NCBI RefSeq assembly: GCF_002042885.1
Contig: NZ_MVFY01000009.1
Coordinates: forward strand, 124,001-188,000
Direction: 5' to 3'
Source: Citrobacter portucalensis
Lineage (GTDB): Bacteria > Pseudomonadota > Gammaproteobacteria > Enterobacterales > Enterobacteriaceae
DNA: 64,000 nucleotides
In this document: in pieces, positions 26,810 to 37,121 of the stretch
Position numbering within the stretch: the stretch's first letter is position 1
Layout: every line of letters starts with the position of its first letter
Notes under the pieces: generated by a model
Databases searched by the model: none
Told to the model about the DNA's origin: nothing
Seen by the model: the letters and a program-made list of their open reading frames with translations, nothing else
Position numbers and translations under genes: made by a program

Positions 26810-27087
26810 TAGCGGATACTAAATCCCTTTAGCTCGTCGCCAGGACGATGTGGTTCACTAAGAACCCGGTCAACCCTGGCGCTGCTCGGCCCCCCGGCTT
26901 TCAACCACTTCATCAGTTGTTCTACCCGGTCGCTTTCACCACAGGCGACAACCTCTACGCTGCCGTCATCCATATTCTTCGCGTAGCCGGTCAACCCCAG
27001 CCGTTGTGCTTCATGCTGGGTGGTGTAGCGAAATCCTACCCCCTGAACCCGGCCATAGACCCAGGCGATTATGCAGACTTTCGACAT
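26806..27087 (-). CDS. yccX: Acylphosphatase YccX
   Basis: A 92-residue acylphosphatase hydrolysing acyl-phosphates. The start at 27087 ([21 protein letters not shown]) matches the family; seven additional upstream codons are not conserved. The phosphate-binding loop GRVQGVGFR contains the catalytic arginine, and the catalytic asparagine is in [17 protein letters not shown]. Two cysteines (KVCI, VACGE) are compatible with the disulfide known for the E. coli enzyme. Confidence 0.96.
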   Translation of the reverse strand: MSKVCIIAWVYGRVQGVGFRYTTQHEAQRLGLTGYAKNMDDGSVEVVACGESDRVEQLMKWLKAGGPSSARVDRVLSEPHRPGDELKGFSIRY

Positions 27088-27181
27088 TGCGGTTCTCCTT
27101 ATCATCACAGCGCGCGTTGCAAATATGCGTAAAACTCAGGACAATGGCGCCCATTTCTTTGAATTGACAGAATAGTAAATT

Positions 27182-28372
27182 ATGAGTGTACGTTTAGTGT
27201 TAGCCAAAGGGCGCGAAAAATCATTACTGCGCCGCCATCCGTGGGTATTTTCCGGTGCTGTCGCACGTATGGAAGGTAAAGCCAACCTCGGTGAAACCAT
27301 CGATATTGTTGACCATCAGGGTAAATGGTTAGCACGCGGCGCGTACTCACCCGCGTCGCAGATCCGTGCACGCGTCTGGACATTCGACAAGTCTGAGTCC
27401 ATCGATATTGATTTCTTCACCCGTCGTCTGCAGCAGGCGCAGACATGGCGTGACTGGCTGGCGAAAAAAGACGGTCTGGACAGTTACCGTCTGATCGCCG
27501 GAGAATCCGATGGCCTGCCGGGCATCACCATTGACCGCTTCGGCAACTTCCTGGTGTTGCAGTTGCTCAGCGCGGGGGCTGAATACCAACGCGCCGCGCT
27601 GATTAGCGCTCTGCAAATTGTTTTCCCGGACTGCGCCATTTATGACCGTAGTGATGTGGCCGTACGTAAAAAAGAAGGTATGGAGCTGACTCAAGGGCCA
27701 GTAACGGGTGAGCTTCCGCCAGCCCTGCTGCCAATTGAAGAGCACGGAATGAAGCTGCTGGTTGATATTCAGCATGGTCACAAAACCGGCTATTACCTCG
27801 ATCAACGCGACAGCCGCCTGGCCACGCGTCGTTATGTGGAAAATCAGCGTGTGCTGAACTGTTTCTCTTATACCGGCGGCTTTGCGGTCTCAGCATTAAT
27901 GGGCGGATGCCGTCAGGTTGTCAGCGTTGACACATCTCAGGAAGCGCTCGATATTGCCCGTCAGAACGTAGAATTGAACAAGCTGGATCTGAGCAAAGCT
28001 GAGTTCGTGCGTGATGATGTGTTCAAACTTCTGCGTGCTTATCGCGATCGTGGTGAGAAATTCGACGTCATCGTGATGGATCCGCCGAAATTTGTCGAAA
28101 ACAAAAGCCAGTTGATGGGCGCCTGCCGCGGCTATAAGGACATCAATATGCTGGCTATTCAGTTGCTCAATCCGGGCGGTGTGCTGCTGACTTTCTCCTG
28201 CTCTGGGCTAATGACCACCGATTTATTTCAGAAAATCATCGCTGATGCCGCAATAGATGCTGGTCGTGATGTACAATTTATAGAGCAGTTCCGTCAGGCC
28301 GCCGATCACCCGGTGATCGCTACCTACCCGGAAGGGCTGTATCTGAAAGGGTTTGCCTGTCGCATCATGTAA
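27182..28372 (+). CDS. rlmI: 23S rRNA m5C1962 methyltransferase RlmI
   Basis: A 396-residue enzyme, the same length as E. coli RlmI. The N-terminal PUA domain (residues 1-75; [32 protein letters not shown]) is followed by a central domain and an SAM-dependent methyltransferase ([18 protein letters not shown], catalytic motif [14 protein letters not shown], then FSCSGLM with the active cysteine). The enzyme methylates C1962 of 23S rRNA. It diverges from yccX over 94 bases. Confidence 0.97.
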   Translation: MSVRLVLAKGREKSLLRRHPWVFSGAVARMEGKANLGETIDIVDHQGKWLARGAYSPASQIRARVWTFDKSESIDIDFFTRRLQQAQTWRDWLAKKDGLDSYRLIAGESDGLPGITIDRFGNFLVLQLLSAGAEYQRAALISALQIVFPDCAIYDRSDVAVRKKEGMELTQGPVTGELPPALLPIEEHGMKLLVDIQHGHKTGYYLDQRDSRLATRRYVENQRVLNCFSYTGGFAVSALMGGCRQVVSVDTSQEALDIARQNVELNKLDLSKAEFVRDDVFKLLRAYRDRGEKFDVIVMDPPKFVENKSQLMGACRGYKDINMLAIQLLNPGGVLLTFSCSGLMTTDLFQKIIADAAIDAGRDVQFIEQFRQAADHPVIATYPEGLYLKGFACRIM

Positions 28373-28746
<374 letters not shown>

Positions 28747-28752
28747 TGCTAA

Positions 28753-28795
28753 CACAGGCCCGATGGCGATTCGCTAATCGGGCCTGTGCGTTTTG
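28753..28795 (+). terminator. Terminator of hspQ
   Basis: CACAGGCCCGAT and ATCGGGCCTGTG, 12 perfect pairs with a 12-base loop, followed by GCGTTTTGTT. The convergent yccU ends at 28814, so both genes may use it. Confidence 0.88.
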
Positions 28796-28813
28796 TTCGG
28801 CTACAGATCAGCC

Positions 28814-29227
28814 TTACTTCGCCAGTCCCAGCCGCGGGATCTCAATCGCCGGGCAGCGATCCATCACCACCGTCATCCCTGCATCGCGAGCCAGCACGGC
28901 TGCCTGCTCGTTAATCACGCCGAGCTGCATCCATAAGGTCTTCGCTCCGATGGCAATTGCCTCCTGAGCAACACCCCACGCCGCTTCAGAATTACGGAAG
29001 ACATCTACCATATCCACTTTCTCTGGTACATCTGCCAGCGTCGCATAACCCTGCTGCCCCAGCAGCGTTTTTCCGGCAACCTTCGGTGAAACAGGAATAA
29101 CGTGATAGCCCTGATCGAGTAAATATTTCATCACCCGATAGCTTGGACGATCGGGTTTATCGCTTGCCCCCACCAGCGCAATCGTACGGGTCGTTGTCAA
29201 AATGCCAGCAATATCGGTCTCTTTCAT
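28814..29227 (-). CDS. yccU: CoA-binding Rossmann-fold protein YccU
   Basis: A 137-residue single-domain CoA-binding family protein, like the N-terminal part of succinyl-CoA ligase-type enzymes. Nucleotide-binding signature: [34 protein letters not shown]. Conserved [12 protein letters not shown] and LWMQLGV follow, as does [13 protein letters not shown] at the end. CoA binding is known structurally for homologues; the cellular role is unknown. Confidence 0.95.
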   Translation of the reverse strand: MKETDIAGILTTTRTIALVGASDKPDRPSYRVMKYLLDQGYHVIPVSPKVAGKTLLGQQGYATLADVPEKVDMVDVFRNSEAAWGVAQEAIAIGAKTLWMQLGVINEQAAVLARDAGMTVVMDRCPAIEIPRLGLAK

Positions 29228-29399
29228 CGTTTTCCTCCAGGCTGTTTAGCAAAGTGTACGACAAACCTGACTTTGCAACCATTCATCCCATACTGGCGCA
29301 TGAGAGCTAAACTCAAAAATATGTCTATATGTTAGTAAACATGATTATCGAAAAATTTAGATACATCTTATAGAGATATTTTCTGGACAGGAGAAACCT

Positions 29400-30062
29400 A
29401 TGAAAGCCGGCATTGTGACAGCCTTGATTGCCCTATGTTTGCCGGCAACCGTTTTTGCTACCTCTTTACGTCTGTCCAATGATATTGACCTTCTGGTACT
29501 GGACGGAAAAAAAGTCTCCAGCTCATTACTGCGTGGTGCCGACAGTATTGAGCTGGAAAATGGTCGGCACCAGCTCGTGTTTCGCGTAGAAAAAACCATT
29601 CGCCTGTCCAGCCACGAAGAACGTCTGTATATTTCGCCTCCGTTGGTCATCAGCTTTGATACCCAACTCGTCAGTCAGGTTAATTTCCACCTCCCACGCC
29701 TGAGCAACGAGCGGGATGCAACGCATTTTGATGATGCCCCGCGCGTAGAACTGCTGGATGGGGACTCCATGCCTATACCGGTTAAGCTGGATATTCTGTC
29801 AATCACGTCCACCGCAAAAATCGTAGATTATGAAATGGAAACAGAGCGCTATAACAAAGCGGCTAAGCATGCTTCTTTACCACAATTTGCCACGATGATG
29901 GCCGATGACAGTTCGCTGCTTTCCGGGGTGTCTGAACTGGATCGCGTGCCGCCTCAGTCGCAAACACTGACCGAGCAGCGCTTAAAATATTGGTTTCAAC
30001 AGGCTGACGCACAAACGCGAAGTAACTTCTTACAATGGGCTGAGAAACAACCCCCATCGTGA
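29400..30062 (+). CDS. yccT: Exported DUF2057 protein YccT
   Basis: A 220-residue periplasmic protein, the same length as E. coli YccT. It has signal peptide [20 protein letters not shown], an N-terminal beta-rich domain ([45 protein letters not shown]), and a C-terminal helical tail ([28 protein letters not shown]). YccT has been linked to curli regulation in Salmonella. The biochemical role is not established. Confidence 0.94.
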   Translation: MKAGIVTALIALCLPATVFATSLRLSNDIDLLVLDGKKVSSSLLRGADSIELENGRHQLVFRVEKTIRLSSHEERLYISPPLVISFDTQLVSQVNFHLPRLSNERDATHFDDAPRVELLDGDSMPIPVKLDILSITSTAKIVDYEMETERYNKAAKHASLPQFATMMADDSSLLSGVSELDRVPPQSQTLTEQRLKYWFQQADAQTRSNFLQWAEKQPPS

Positions 30063-30155
30063 CATTTATGTTCGTATACGCATTTTTTTTGTCTTTCTCT
30101 TGCAGCGTCAAGTGCTTCCAGTACTCTGTAACAAGGTTAACTTGGGAGCTGTACT

Positions 30156-30614
30156 ATGGAATTAACGACTCGCACATTGCCAGCGCAGAAACATATTGCG
30201 TTGGTCGCACACGATCACTGCAAAAAGATGTTGATGAGCTGGGTTGAACGCCACCAGCCATTACTGGAAAAACACGTTCTGTATGCAACAGGAACAACAG
30301 GAAACTTAATTCAACGCGCGACAGGAATGGACGTCAACGCCATGCTGAGCGGCCCAATGGGGGGGGACCAGCAGGTGGGTGCGCTGATTTCAGAAGGGAA
30401 AATTGATGTGCTGATTTTCTTCTGGGATCCGCTCAACGCCGTTCCCCACGATCCTGATGTCAAAGCCCTGCTACGCCTGGCCACGGTCTGGAACATTCCA
30501 GTCGCCACCAACGTGTCAACGGCTGATTTTATTATCCAGTCGCCAAACTTCAACGACGCAACAGATATCTTGATCCCGGATTACGCCCGTTATCTTGCAG
30601 AACGCCTCAAATAA
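30156..30614 (+). CDS. mgsA: Methylglyoxal synthase MgsA
   Basis: A 152-residue enzyme that converts dihydroxyacetone phosphate to methylglyoxal plus phosphate, an overflow bypass of glycolysis. Catalytic Asp71 lies in [11 protein letters not shown]. The phosphate-binding segment is [15 protein letters not shown]. Asp20 and His19 in VAHDHCKKM are conserved. Length and sequence match E. coli. It converges on helD and is followed by a strong terminator. Confidence 0.98.
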   Translation: MELTTRTLPAQKHIALVAHDHCKKMLMSWVERHQPLLEKHVLYATGTTGNLIQRATGMDVNAMLSGPMGGDQQVGALISEGKIDVLIFFWDPLNAVPHDPDVKALLRLATVWNIPVATNVSTADFIIQSPNFNDATDILIPDYARYLAERLK

Positions 30615-30620
30615 ACGCTA

Positions 30621-30648
30621 AGCAGGCGGCAACTGCCGCCTGCTTTTC
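30621..30648. terminator. Terminator between mgsA and helD
   Basis: AGCAGGCGGCA-AC-TGCCGCCTGCT, 11 perfect pairs, followed by TTT. It is placed between convergent genes. Confidence 0.9.
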
Positions 30649-32701
30649 AGGGTTTCCGGGTCACCGGAACGTCTAATTGCTTAAGCTCATCAACAAAGCA
30701 TGATGGCGCGTCTTTGCTAAACAGTAGCCATACCCGATGCCGCGCACGCGTTAGCGCCACATACAGCAACCGTCTCTCTTCTGCATCAGGAAAATCTTCA
30801 ACAGCCGGGAGTAACGCCTCCTCCATAATCGACTCGCGGGCCGGAGCCGGGAAACCGTCATTCCCTTCATGAAGTCCCATAACAATGACGTAATCCGCCT
30901 GCTGCCCTTTGCTGGCATGAATAGTCATAAAATCCAGCTGCAGCTTGGGCCAGCGGGTGGCCGCTTTGCCCAGGCTGGCAGGTTTGAGATGATGATATCG
31001 CGCCAGCACCAGAATTCTCTCTTCGGCTTTTACAAAACCCGACAGCTTATCCAGCAACAGATCTAACTGGCTTTCGTCGAGCAACGTGACGGCTTTTTTA
31101 TCACCGGTCGCCAGACTGTTCAGCGGTTTTGTGAGCTGGTGTGGGTTTTGCTGGATAAACTGGTTTGCGACTTCGCCAATACGGCTATTAAAACGGTAAG
31201 TCGTATCCAGATTACAGCTATCGCCCTCACCAAAATTTTGCTGGAATGCGGTTGTCAGAGATAGCTGTGCTCCGCTGAACCGGTAAATGGCCTGCCAGTC
31301 ATCTCCCACGGCAAACAGCGTAGTCTGCGAGTTTTGCTTACGCAAGGCGGCTAGCAGAGCGGCGCGCTGAGGGGAAATATCCTGAAATTCATCGACCAGA
31401 ATATGTTTCCACGGACTGATAAACCGCCCCTTCTCCAGAATGACAATAGCCTGATGGATCAACCCGGAGAAATCGACGGCATTCTCATCCTTCAGGGCAC
31501 TCTTCCAGGCCTTGAGCAGCGGCGCCATTAGCTTTATGCGTTTACTGAACAGATCACGGATCTCCTCCGGAGCATTAGCAATCATCTCCGCCTGTGCTCC
31601 GCCATGCATACGCATCAAACTAACCCAGCGATCCAACCGGGAAGCCAGACGGCGCTGTAATTTTTCGTCATCCCAGAAGTTACCTTCGGGTACAGACCAC
31701 TGCATTTCTTCTTCTAACCATTGTCGCCAGCCTTTAGCCTGAGCCTTTTTCTCACTGCACTGCTGACGCCAGGTTGTTATAAAGAGTTTGTTGCGCGCGA
31801 TAGCATCATTTTCAAGCTTGCTCACCGTTGGAACTTTTTTGCTACCTTGCGAAATAATGTGCAACGCGAGTGAATGGAACGTCCGTGCGGTGACCTCATC
31901 CGTATGCAGACGCTCACGGATGCGGTCATCCATCTCCTGGGCGGCTTTGCGTCCAAACGCCAGCAACAGGATCTGTTCTGGTGCAGCTTCTCCTCGTGCA
32001 AGCAACCAACCAGCCCGGGCAACCAACACAGATGTTTTACCGCTTCCAGCACCTGCAAGTACCAACAATGATTGCTCACCATTCACCACCGCGCGCGCCT
32101 GAGCAGGGTTCAACGGCGAAGATTCAATATGCTGGAAAAACTCGGCATACTCTTCCAGCATTGCATCGGTGTACGCCTGATTGTGCTGTAAGCGGCAGGC
32201 TTCAATGTCTTTCAACCATGCCTGGCATTGACGTAACGCCTCCCGGCAATTTTCAAATTCCTCCAGCCGATTAACCGGGAGCGGTAACGCGGCAAAGGCA
32301 CGGCGAATCTGCTGCTGCAGCCCTGACGTTTGTTCGCGCGTCAGCCATTTACTTTCACTAGTACGCGCCGCTATCGCATCCAACTGCTGCTGTAAAACCC
32401 TCGCAGCAACGTCACTCATTTCCTGGCTCCACTGTTGCCAGAGTGCATTTAAATGATGATGGAAGCGCTGGGTTTCCGCCCACTCTGTACCGTGAAGACG
32501 AACCACCTTCTCATCCGGGAGTACAAACTCCAGCTCGCCCCATACCAGGCCGCGTTTGCAATGAATAGCCAGTAACTGATTGAAGGGAATAAGATACTCG
32601 TGACGATCGCCGGAAACTTTAATCCCGGCATTGAGAATAACGGCCCGATCGTAAGGGTGTTGTGCCAGACGTTTTCCAAGAGAAGTTGCTTTCAGTTCCA
32701 T
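30647..32701 (-). CDS. helD: DNA helicase IV HelD
   Basis: A 684-residue UvrD/Rep-type SF1A helicase with 3'-5' activity. The start at 32701 (MELKATSLGKRLAQH) gives the known E. coli length; 7 extra in-frame codons upstream are not conserved. After a ~190-residue N-terminal region come Q motif (LNPAQARAVVNGE), Walker A (LAGAGSGKTSVLVARAGWLL), Walker B with ILVDEFQDISPQRAALL, QAIYRFSGA, and motifs V/VI (FMTIHASKGQQADYVIV, LLYVALTRARHRVWLL). Confidence 0.97.
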   Translation of the reverse strand: MELKATSLGKRLAQHPYDRAVILNAGIKVSGDRHEYLIPFNQLLAIHCKRGLVWGELEFVLPDEKVVRLHGTEWAETQRFHHHLNALWQQWSQEMSDVAARVLQQQLDAIAARTSESKWLTREQTSGLQQQIRRAFAALPLPVNRLEEFENCREALRQCQAWLKDIEACRLQHNQAYTDAMLEEYAEFFQHIESSPLNPAQARAVVNGEQSLLVLAGAGSGKTSVLVARAGWLLARGEAAPEQILLLAFGRKAAQEMDDRIRERLHTDEVTARTFHSLALHIISQGSKKVPTVSKLENDAIARNKLFITTWRQQCSEKKAQAKGWRQWLEEEMQWSVPEGNFWDDEKLQRRLASRLDRWVSLMRMHGGAQAEMIANAPEEIRDLFSKRIKLMAPLLKAWKSALKDENAVDFSGLIHQAIVILEKGRFISPWKHILVDEFQDISPQRAALLAALRKQNSQTTLFAVGDDWQAIYRFSGAQLSLTTAFQQNFGEGDSCNLDTTYRFNSRIGEVANQFIQQNPHQLTKPLNSLATGDKKAVTLLDESQLDLLLDKLSGFVKAEERILVLARYHHLKPASLGKAATRWPKLQLDFMTIHASKGQQADYVIVMGLHEGNDGFPAPARESIMEEALLPAVEDFPDAEERRLLYVALTRARHRVWLLFSKDAPSCFVDELKQLDVPVTRKP

Positions 32702-32826
32702 AAGACTCAAGCGGATCCACACGAAGAGGTTTGCTTATCAGTGTAACCGCCAGAGAAAACGTGCTCCAGCCCAAAAAAACGTTACAATTGCCGAATTCAC
32801 AGAAAACCAGAGTTAACCGAGGGTTT

Positions 32827-33273
32827 ATGCGTACTGTTCTGAATATTTTAAATTTTGTGCTTGGGGGGTTCGCCACCACCCTGGCCTGGTTACTGGCAAC
32901 GCTGGTCAGTGTCGTGCTTATTTTTACTTTACCCTTGACCCGTTCATGCTGGGAGATAACCCGACTTTCGCTGTTTCCCTATGGTAACGAAGCGATTCAT
33001 GTCGATGAACTGAATCCGGCCGGTAAAAGCGTCCTGTTAAATACCGGCGGCACCGTGCTCAATATTTTCTGGCTGATTTTCTTCGGCTGGTGGTTGTGCC
33101 TGATGCACATTATCTCTGGTATTGCTCAGTGCATTACGATTATTGGTATTCCGGTTGGCATTGCAAACTTTAAAATCGCTGCCATTGCGCTCTGGCCGGT
33201 GGGTCGCCGGGTGGTTTCAGTAGAAGTTGCCCGTGCAGCGCGTGAAGCCAATGCACGTCGTCGTTTTGAATAA
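32827..33273 (+). CDS. yccF: Inner-membrane protein YccF
   Basis: A 148-residue membrane protein with two YccF domains and about three to four hydrophobic segments. The start at 32827 (MRTVLNILNFVLGG) matches the E. coli protein; 32 in-frame codons upstream overlap the helD promoter side. Conserved FVLGGFATTLAWLLATL and GIAQCITIIGIPVGIANFKIA. It precedes yccS by 9 bases, a likely operon. Function is unknown. Confidence 0.95.
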   Translation: MRTVLNILNFVLGGFATTLAWLLATLVSVVLIFTLPLTRSCWEITRLSLFPYGNEAIHVDELNPAGKSVLLNTGGTVLNIFWLIFFGWWLCLMHIISGIAQCITIIGIPVGIANFKIAAIALWPVGRRVVSVEVARAAREANARRRFE

Positions 33274-33282
33274 TCAGGACCG

Positions 33283-35445
33283 ATGGCCTTTATGTTAAGT
33301 CCTCTGCTCAAACGCTATACCTGGAACAGCACATGGCTGTACTACGTGCGGATTTTTATCGCGCTATGCGGCACAACGGCGCTACCCTGGTGGCTGGGTG
33401 ACGTCAAGCTGACTATCCCACTCACGCTAGGTATGGTCGCTGCCGCACTTACCGATCTGGACGATCGTCTCGCAGGCCGATTGCGCAATTTAATCATCAC
33501 ACTGGTGTGCTTTTTTATTGCCTCAGCCTCCGTTGAACTGCTCTTCCCATGGCCATGGCTGTTTGCTATTGGTTTAACGCTTTCCACCAGCGGCTTTATT
33601 CTGCTGGGGGGATTAGGCCAGCGCTATGCAACTATTGCTTTTGGTGCATTGCTGATCGCCATTTACACGATGCTGGGCACCTCGCTTTACGATCAGTGGT
33701 ATCAACAACCCATCCTGCTGCTCGCTGGCGCTATCTGGTATAACCTGCTGACGCTCACCGGACATCTTCTGTTCCCCATCCGCCCCTTACAGGACAATCT
33801 GGCACGCAGCTACGAACAGTTAGCGCACTACCTGGAACTGAAATCGCGTCTTTTTGACCCCGACATAGAAGATGAAAGCCAGGCACCGTTGTATGATTTA
33901 GCTCTCGCGAATGGCCAACTGATGGCAACGCTGAATCAGACTAAAGTGTCGCTGCTGTCCCGCCTGCGCGGTGACCGTGGACAACGGGGAACACGTCGCA
34001 CGCTACATTACTATTTTGTGGCGCAGGATATTCATGAACGCGCAAGCTCTTCACATATTCAGTATCAAACGCTACGCGATCATTTCCGTCACAGCGATGT
34101 GATGTTCCGTTTCCAGCGGTTGATGTCGATGCAAGGGCAAGCCTGTTCACAATTATCTCGCTGTATTTTATTGCGCACGCCTTACCAGCACGATCCGCAC
34201 TTTGAGCGCGCCTTCACCCATATAGATGCCGCACTTGAGCGCATGCGTGCCAGTGGTGAACCTGCCGACCTGCTCAATACGCTGGGTTTTTTACTGTCAA
34301 ACCTACGGGCAATCGACGCGCAGCTTGCTACCATAGAGTCTGAACAGGCTCAGGTACTCTCGCGCAATGAGTCTGAAAATCAGCTTGCCGATGACAGTCC
34401 CCATGGATTCAGTGATATCTGGTTACGTCTGAGCCGTAATTTCACCCCTGAGTCTGCTCTGTTTCGCCATGCCGTTCGTATGTCGTTAGTGCTCTGTGTT
34501 GGTTACGCCATTATCCAGATAACCGGCATGAATCACGGATACTGGATCTTGCTGACCAGCCTGTTTGTCTGTCAGCCAAACTACAACGCCACCCGACATC
34601 GCCTGGCGCTCAGGATTATCGGCACGTTGGTTGGGATTGCCATTGGTTTACCGATCCTGTGGTTTGTACCCTCTCTCGAAGGGCAGCTGATACTCCTGGT
34701 GATCACTGGTGTACTGTTTTTTGCCTTTCGCAACGTCCAGTATGCACACGCCACCATGTTTATCACGCTGCTGGTGTTACTGTGCTTTAACCTGCTCGGC
34801 GAAGGCTTTGAGGTTGCACTGCCGCGTGTCATCGATACGCTAATTGGCTGTGCTATCGCCTGGGCTGCTGTCAGTTTCATCTGGCCAGACTGGCGTTTTC
34901 GTAACCTACCACGGGTAATTGAACGGGCGACTGACGCTAACTGCCGCTACCTTGATGCTATTCTCGAGCAATATCATCAGGGCCGTGATAATCGTCTGGC
35001 CTACCGTATCGCTCGCCGTGATGCGCATAATCGTGATGCTGAACTCGCCTCCGTGGTATCAAACATGTCAAGCGAGCCGGATGTCACGGCCCAAACCCGC
35101 GAAACGGCGTTCCGTTTACTATGTCTCAACCATACGTTTACCAGCTATATTTCTGCGCTGGGCGCACATCGCGAACAGCTGACCAATCCAGACGTTTTGG
35201 CATTGCTGGATGACGCTGTTTGCTATGTTGATGATGCCCTTCACCATCAACCCGCTGACGAGCAGCGTGTATATCAGGCGTTAGAAGGGCTGAAGCAGCG
35301 AATTCAGCACCTGGAACCACGCCCGGACAGTAAAGAGCCGCTGGTCGTTCAGCAAGTTGGGCTATTGATCGCCCTGCTCCCAGAGATCCGGCGATTACAG
35401 CAGCAAATTGACGTGCTGCCGTCTAATACCCCGGCTCCGGCGTAA
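33283..35445 (+). CDS. yccS: FUSC-family inner-membrane protein YccS
   Basis: A 720-residue protein of the FUSC/AaeB-like family. Two six-segment membrane blocks (about residues 15-160 and 390-530; TALPWWLGDVKLTIPLTLG, GYWILLTSLFVCQPNYNATRHRL, VIDTLIGCAIAWAAVSFIWPDW) each precede a soluble helical domain. The start at 33283 adds three residues to the commonly used ATG at 33292; AGGA is 3 bases before the first and 12 before the second, so the choice is open. Homologues include aromatic acid exporters. Its 3' end overlaps sxy by 23 bases on the opposite strand. Confidence 0.94.
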   Translation: MAFMLSPLLKRYTWNSTWLYYVRIFIALCGTTALPWWLGDVKLTIPLTLGMVAAALTDLDDRLAGRLRNLIITLVCFFIASASVELLFPWPWLFAIGLTLSTSGFILLGGLGQRYATIAFGALLIAIYTMLGTSLYDQWYQQPILLLAGAIWYNLLTLTGHLLFPIRPLQDNLARSYEQLAHYLELKSRLFDPDIEDESQAPLYDLALANGQLMATLNQTKVSLLSRLRGDRGQRGTRRTLHYYFVAQDIHERASSSHIQYQTLRDHFRHSDVMFRFQRLMSMQGQACSQLSRCILLRTPYQHDPHFERAFTHIDAALERMRASGEPADLLNTLGFLLSNLRAIDAQLATIESEQAQVLSRNESENQLADDSPHGFSDIWLRLSRNFTPESALFRHAVRMSLVLCVGYAIIQITGMNHGYWILLTSLFVCQPNYNATRHRLALRIIGTLVGIAIGLPILWFVPSLEGQLILLVITGVLFFAFRNVQYAHATMFITLLVLLCFNLLGEGFEVALPRVIDTLIGCAIAWAAVSFIWPDWRFRNLPRVIERATDANCRYLDAILEQYHQGRDNRLAYRIARRDAHNRDAELASVVSNMSSEPDVTAQTRETAFRLLCLNHTFTSYISALGAHREQLTNPDVLALLDDAVCYVDDALHHQPADEQRVYQALEGLKQRIQHLEPRPDSKEPLVVQQVGLLIALLPEIRRLQQQIDVLPSNTPAPA

Positions 35446-36037
35446 GAGAACTTACCCACTCAACCAGCTCCTGGCGACGCGTCGCCGGGAGCGCGGCTTC
35501 ATGTATCCCCCCTACCGCGCCTTCAAGGGCATAGAGTACTTTTACCGTCAGAGCCGGGTTATTTTGCCGAAGTTTCAGCCAGCACATTTGTGCTCCCAAC
35601 GATCGCATGGTCCCCTCATCTTTAATTCCAACTTCATTCAACAGAGTCTCCAGATGAAACGTCATATTCGGCAATTCCCGCAGACGATGCTGGGCAAAGC
35701 GACTCTGTTTTTCCTTAACCGCTGCATCCAACGAATATCGCGATAGCGACACCAGCTGCTGCTGGTTTTGCCACAGGGCATCGTTCACCTGGTAATAATT
35801 AAGTACAAGAGGACGTCCGCGCTTAATAAATGTCAGCCAGACAGGAGAATTTTGTACACAATACTGGGCGCTCTGCTCACAGGCGCGAAGATACAGCTCA
35901 CCATTAGCAACCATGGCAAAGACCGTATCGCCAACCGTCAGACTGTAGCCACCAAACAGTGAGCGATAGTGAATTGTCCCCAGAGAAGCCAGATATTCCT
36001 GCGATTTATAGATCCTTGCATAAGAAAGCTCTTTCAT
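35423..36037 (-). CDS. sxy: Competence regulator Sxy/TfoX
   Basis: A 204-residue TfoX-family protein, co-activator with CRP of competence (CRP-S) genes. The N-terminal domain (MKELSYARIYKSQEYLASLGTIHYRSLFGGYSL, LYLRAC, WLTFIKRGRPLVLNYYQV) and C-terminal domain (LPNMTFHLETLLNEVGI, LYALEGAVGGIHEAALP) are both intact. It is about five residues shorter than E. coli Sxy at the end. The last 23 coding bases are antisense to yccS. Confidence 0.95.
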   Translation of the reverse strand: MKELSYARIYKSQEYLASLGTIHYRSLFGGYSLTVGDTVFAMVANGELYLRACEQSAQYCVQNSPVWLTFIKRGRPLVLNYYQVNDALWQNQQQLVSLSRYSLDAAVKEKQSRFAQHRLRELPNMTFHLETLLNEVGIKDEGTMRSLGAQMCWLKLRQNNPALTVKVLYALEGAVGGIHEAALPATRRQELVEWVSSLTPEPGY

Positions 36038-36213
36038 AAAAATCCTTTTTAAATCATAACGTAAGCAAATGATTTTCAGTAGCGGATCCGTTAATGACGA
36101 AAATAGGCAACTTATGCGTATGGGGCAAGATGAATTTTATTTTTCCCGTGACGACGACTAAAAAATGCGAACCTGTTTCCGAAAATAAGGTTGATCTTTG
36201 TTGATGGCAGGGT

Positions 36214-36233
36214 TACTGTATATCCATACAGTA
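36214..36233 (+). promoter_or_regulatory. LexA box (SOS operator) of sulA
   Basis: TACTGTATATCCATACAGTA fits CTGT-N8-ACAG with extended arms and differs from the E. coli sulA operator as I remember it by one base. It ends 21 bases before the sulA ATG. Confidence 0.95.
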
Positions 36234-36254
36234 ACTCACAGGGCTGGATTGATT

Positions 36255-36764
36255 ATGTACACTTCAGGCTATGCAAATCGTTCATCGTCGTTCTCTTCCA
36301 CATCAAGCAACATTGCGCGCGTTTCATCAGAGAACGCAACCGCTGGGCTTATCAGTGAAGTTGTCTATCGCGAGGACCAGCCCATGATGACACAACTGCT
36401 GCTGCTTCCCCTGCTGCAACAGTTAGGGCAACAATCACGCTGGCAGCTGTGGCTGACGCCTCAGCAAAAATTAAGCCGGGAGTGGGTGCAGTCAGCTGGA
36501 CTTCCATTGACGAAAGTCATGCAAATTAGTCAGCTCTCCCCCTGCAATACGCTGGAATCGATGATTCGTGCGCTGCGCACGGGTAATTACAGCGTCGTTA
36601 TTGGCTGGCTGGCGGAAGAATTAACGGAAGATGAACATGCCGAACTTGTCAAAGCGGCTGATGAAGGTAATGCGATGGGATTTATCATGCGTCCGGTTCG
36701 CGCTCAGACACTTGCGGGGAGACAGCATTCTGGGCTAAAAATTCACTCGAATTTGTATCATTGA
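36255..36764 (+). CDS. sulA: SOS cell-division inhibitor SulA
   Basis: A 169-residue FtsZ inhibitor induced by DNA damage and removed by Lon. The start at 36255 ([10 protein letters not shown]) gives the standard length; an earlier in-frame ATG at 36198 lies before the LexA box and is excluded. A conserved RecA-like core ([41 protein letters not shown]) and the C-terminal Lon-recognition end in KIHSNLYH are present. The usual neighbour ompA follows. Confidence 0.97.
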   Translation: MYTSGYANRSSSFSSTSSNIARVSSENATAGLISEVVYREDQPMMTQLLLLPLLQQLGQQSRWQLWLTPQQKLSREWVQSAGLPLTKVMQISQLSPCNTLESMIRALRTGNYSVVIGWLAEELTEDEHAELVKAADEGNAMGFIMRPVRAQTLAGRQHSGLKIHSNLYH

Positions 36765-37121
36765 GTAAAATTAGGATTTATCCTGGAATTTTTTTTCATC
36801 TCTCAATTTGCCTTTGAGCTGTAATGTGTTTTTCGTCTGAACGCCTGTCAGAAGCGGTTTTCAGGATATCCTCAGTACATTTATTCAGCTATAAATGTTA
36901 AATATTGTGTATACAAGCCTTTTTTTTTCATATGCCTGACGGACTTCACACTTGTAAGTTTTCAACTACGTTGTAGACTTTACATCGCCAGGGGTGCTCG
37001 GCGTAAGCCGCAGATATCGGTAGAGTAACTATTGAACTGGTCCCCGGGTGAAGGATTTAACCGTGTTATCTCTCTTCGGAGATATTCATGGCGAATTTTG
37101 GATGATAACGAGGCGCAAAAA
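36765..37121 (+). other. ompA promoter and long 5' untranslated region
   Basis: 357 bases with no gene. The right half (from about 36940) closely follows the E. coli ompA promoter and structured leader as I remember them, including the hairpin around TCTCTCTTCGGAGATA and the ribosome-binding region AACGAGGCGC. The leader stabilises the message, and in E. coli the small RNA MicA pairs at the start region. The left part is AT-rich and holds the sulA 3' end. An in-frame ATG at 37032 is within the leader and is not used. Confidence 0.75.

Noticed and set aside
30647-32701. HelD as an antiphage or RNA-polymerase-recycling HelD
   Set aside because: The sequence is the enteric helicase IV type of standard length in its usual place. 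The RNA-polymerase-binding HelD of Gram-positives is a different protein.
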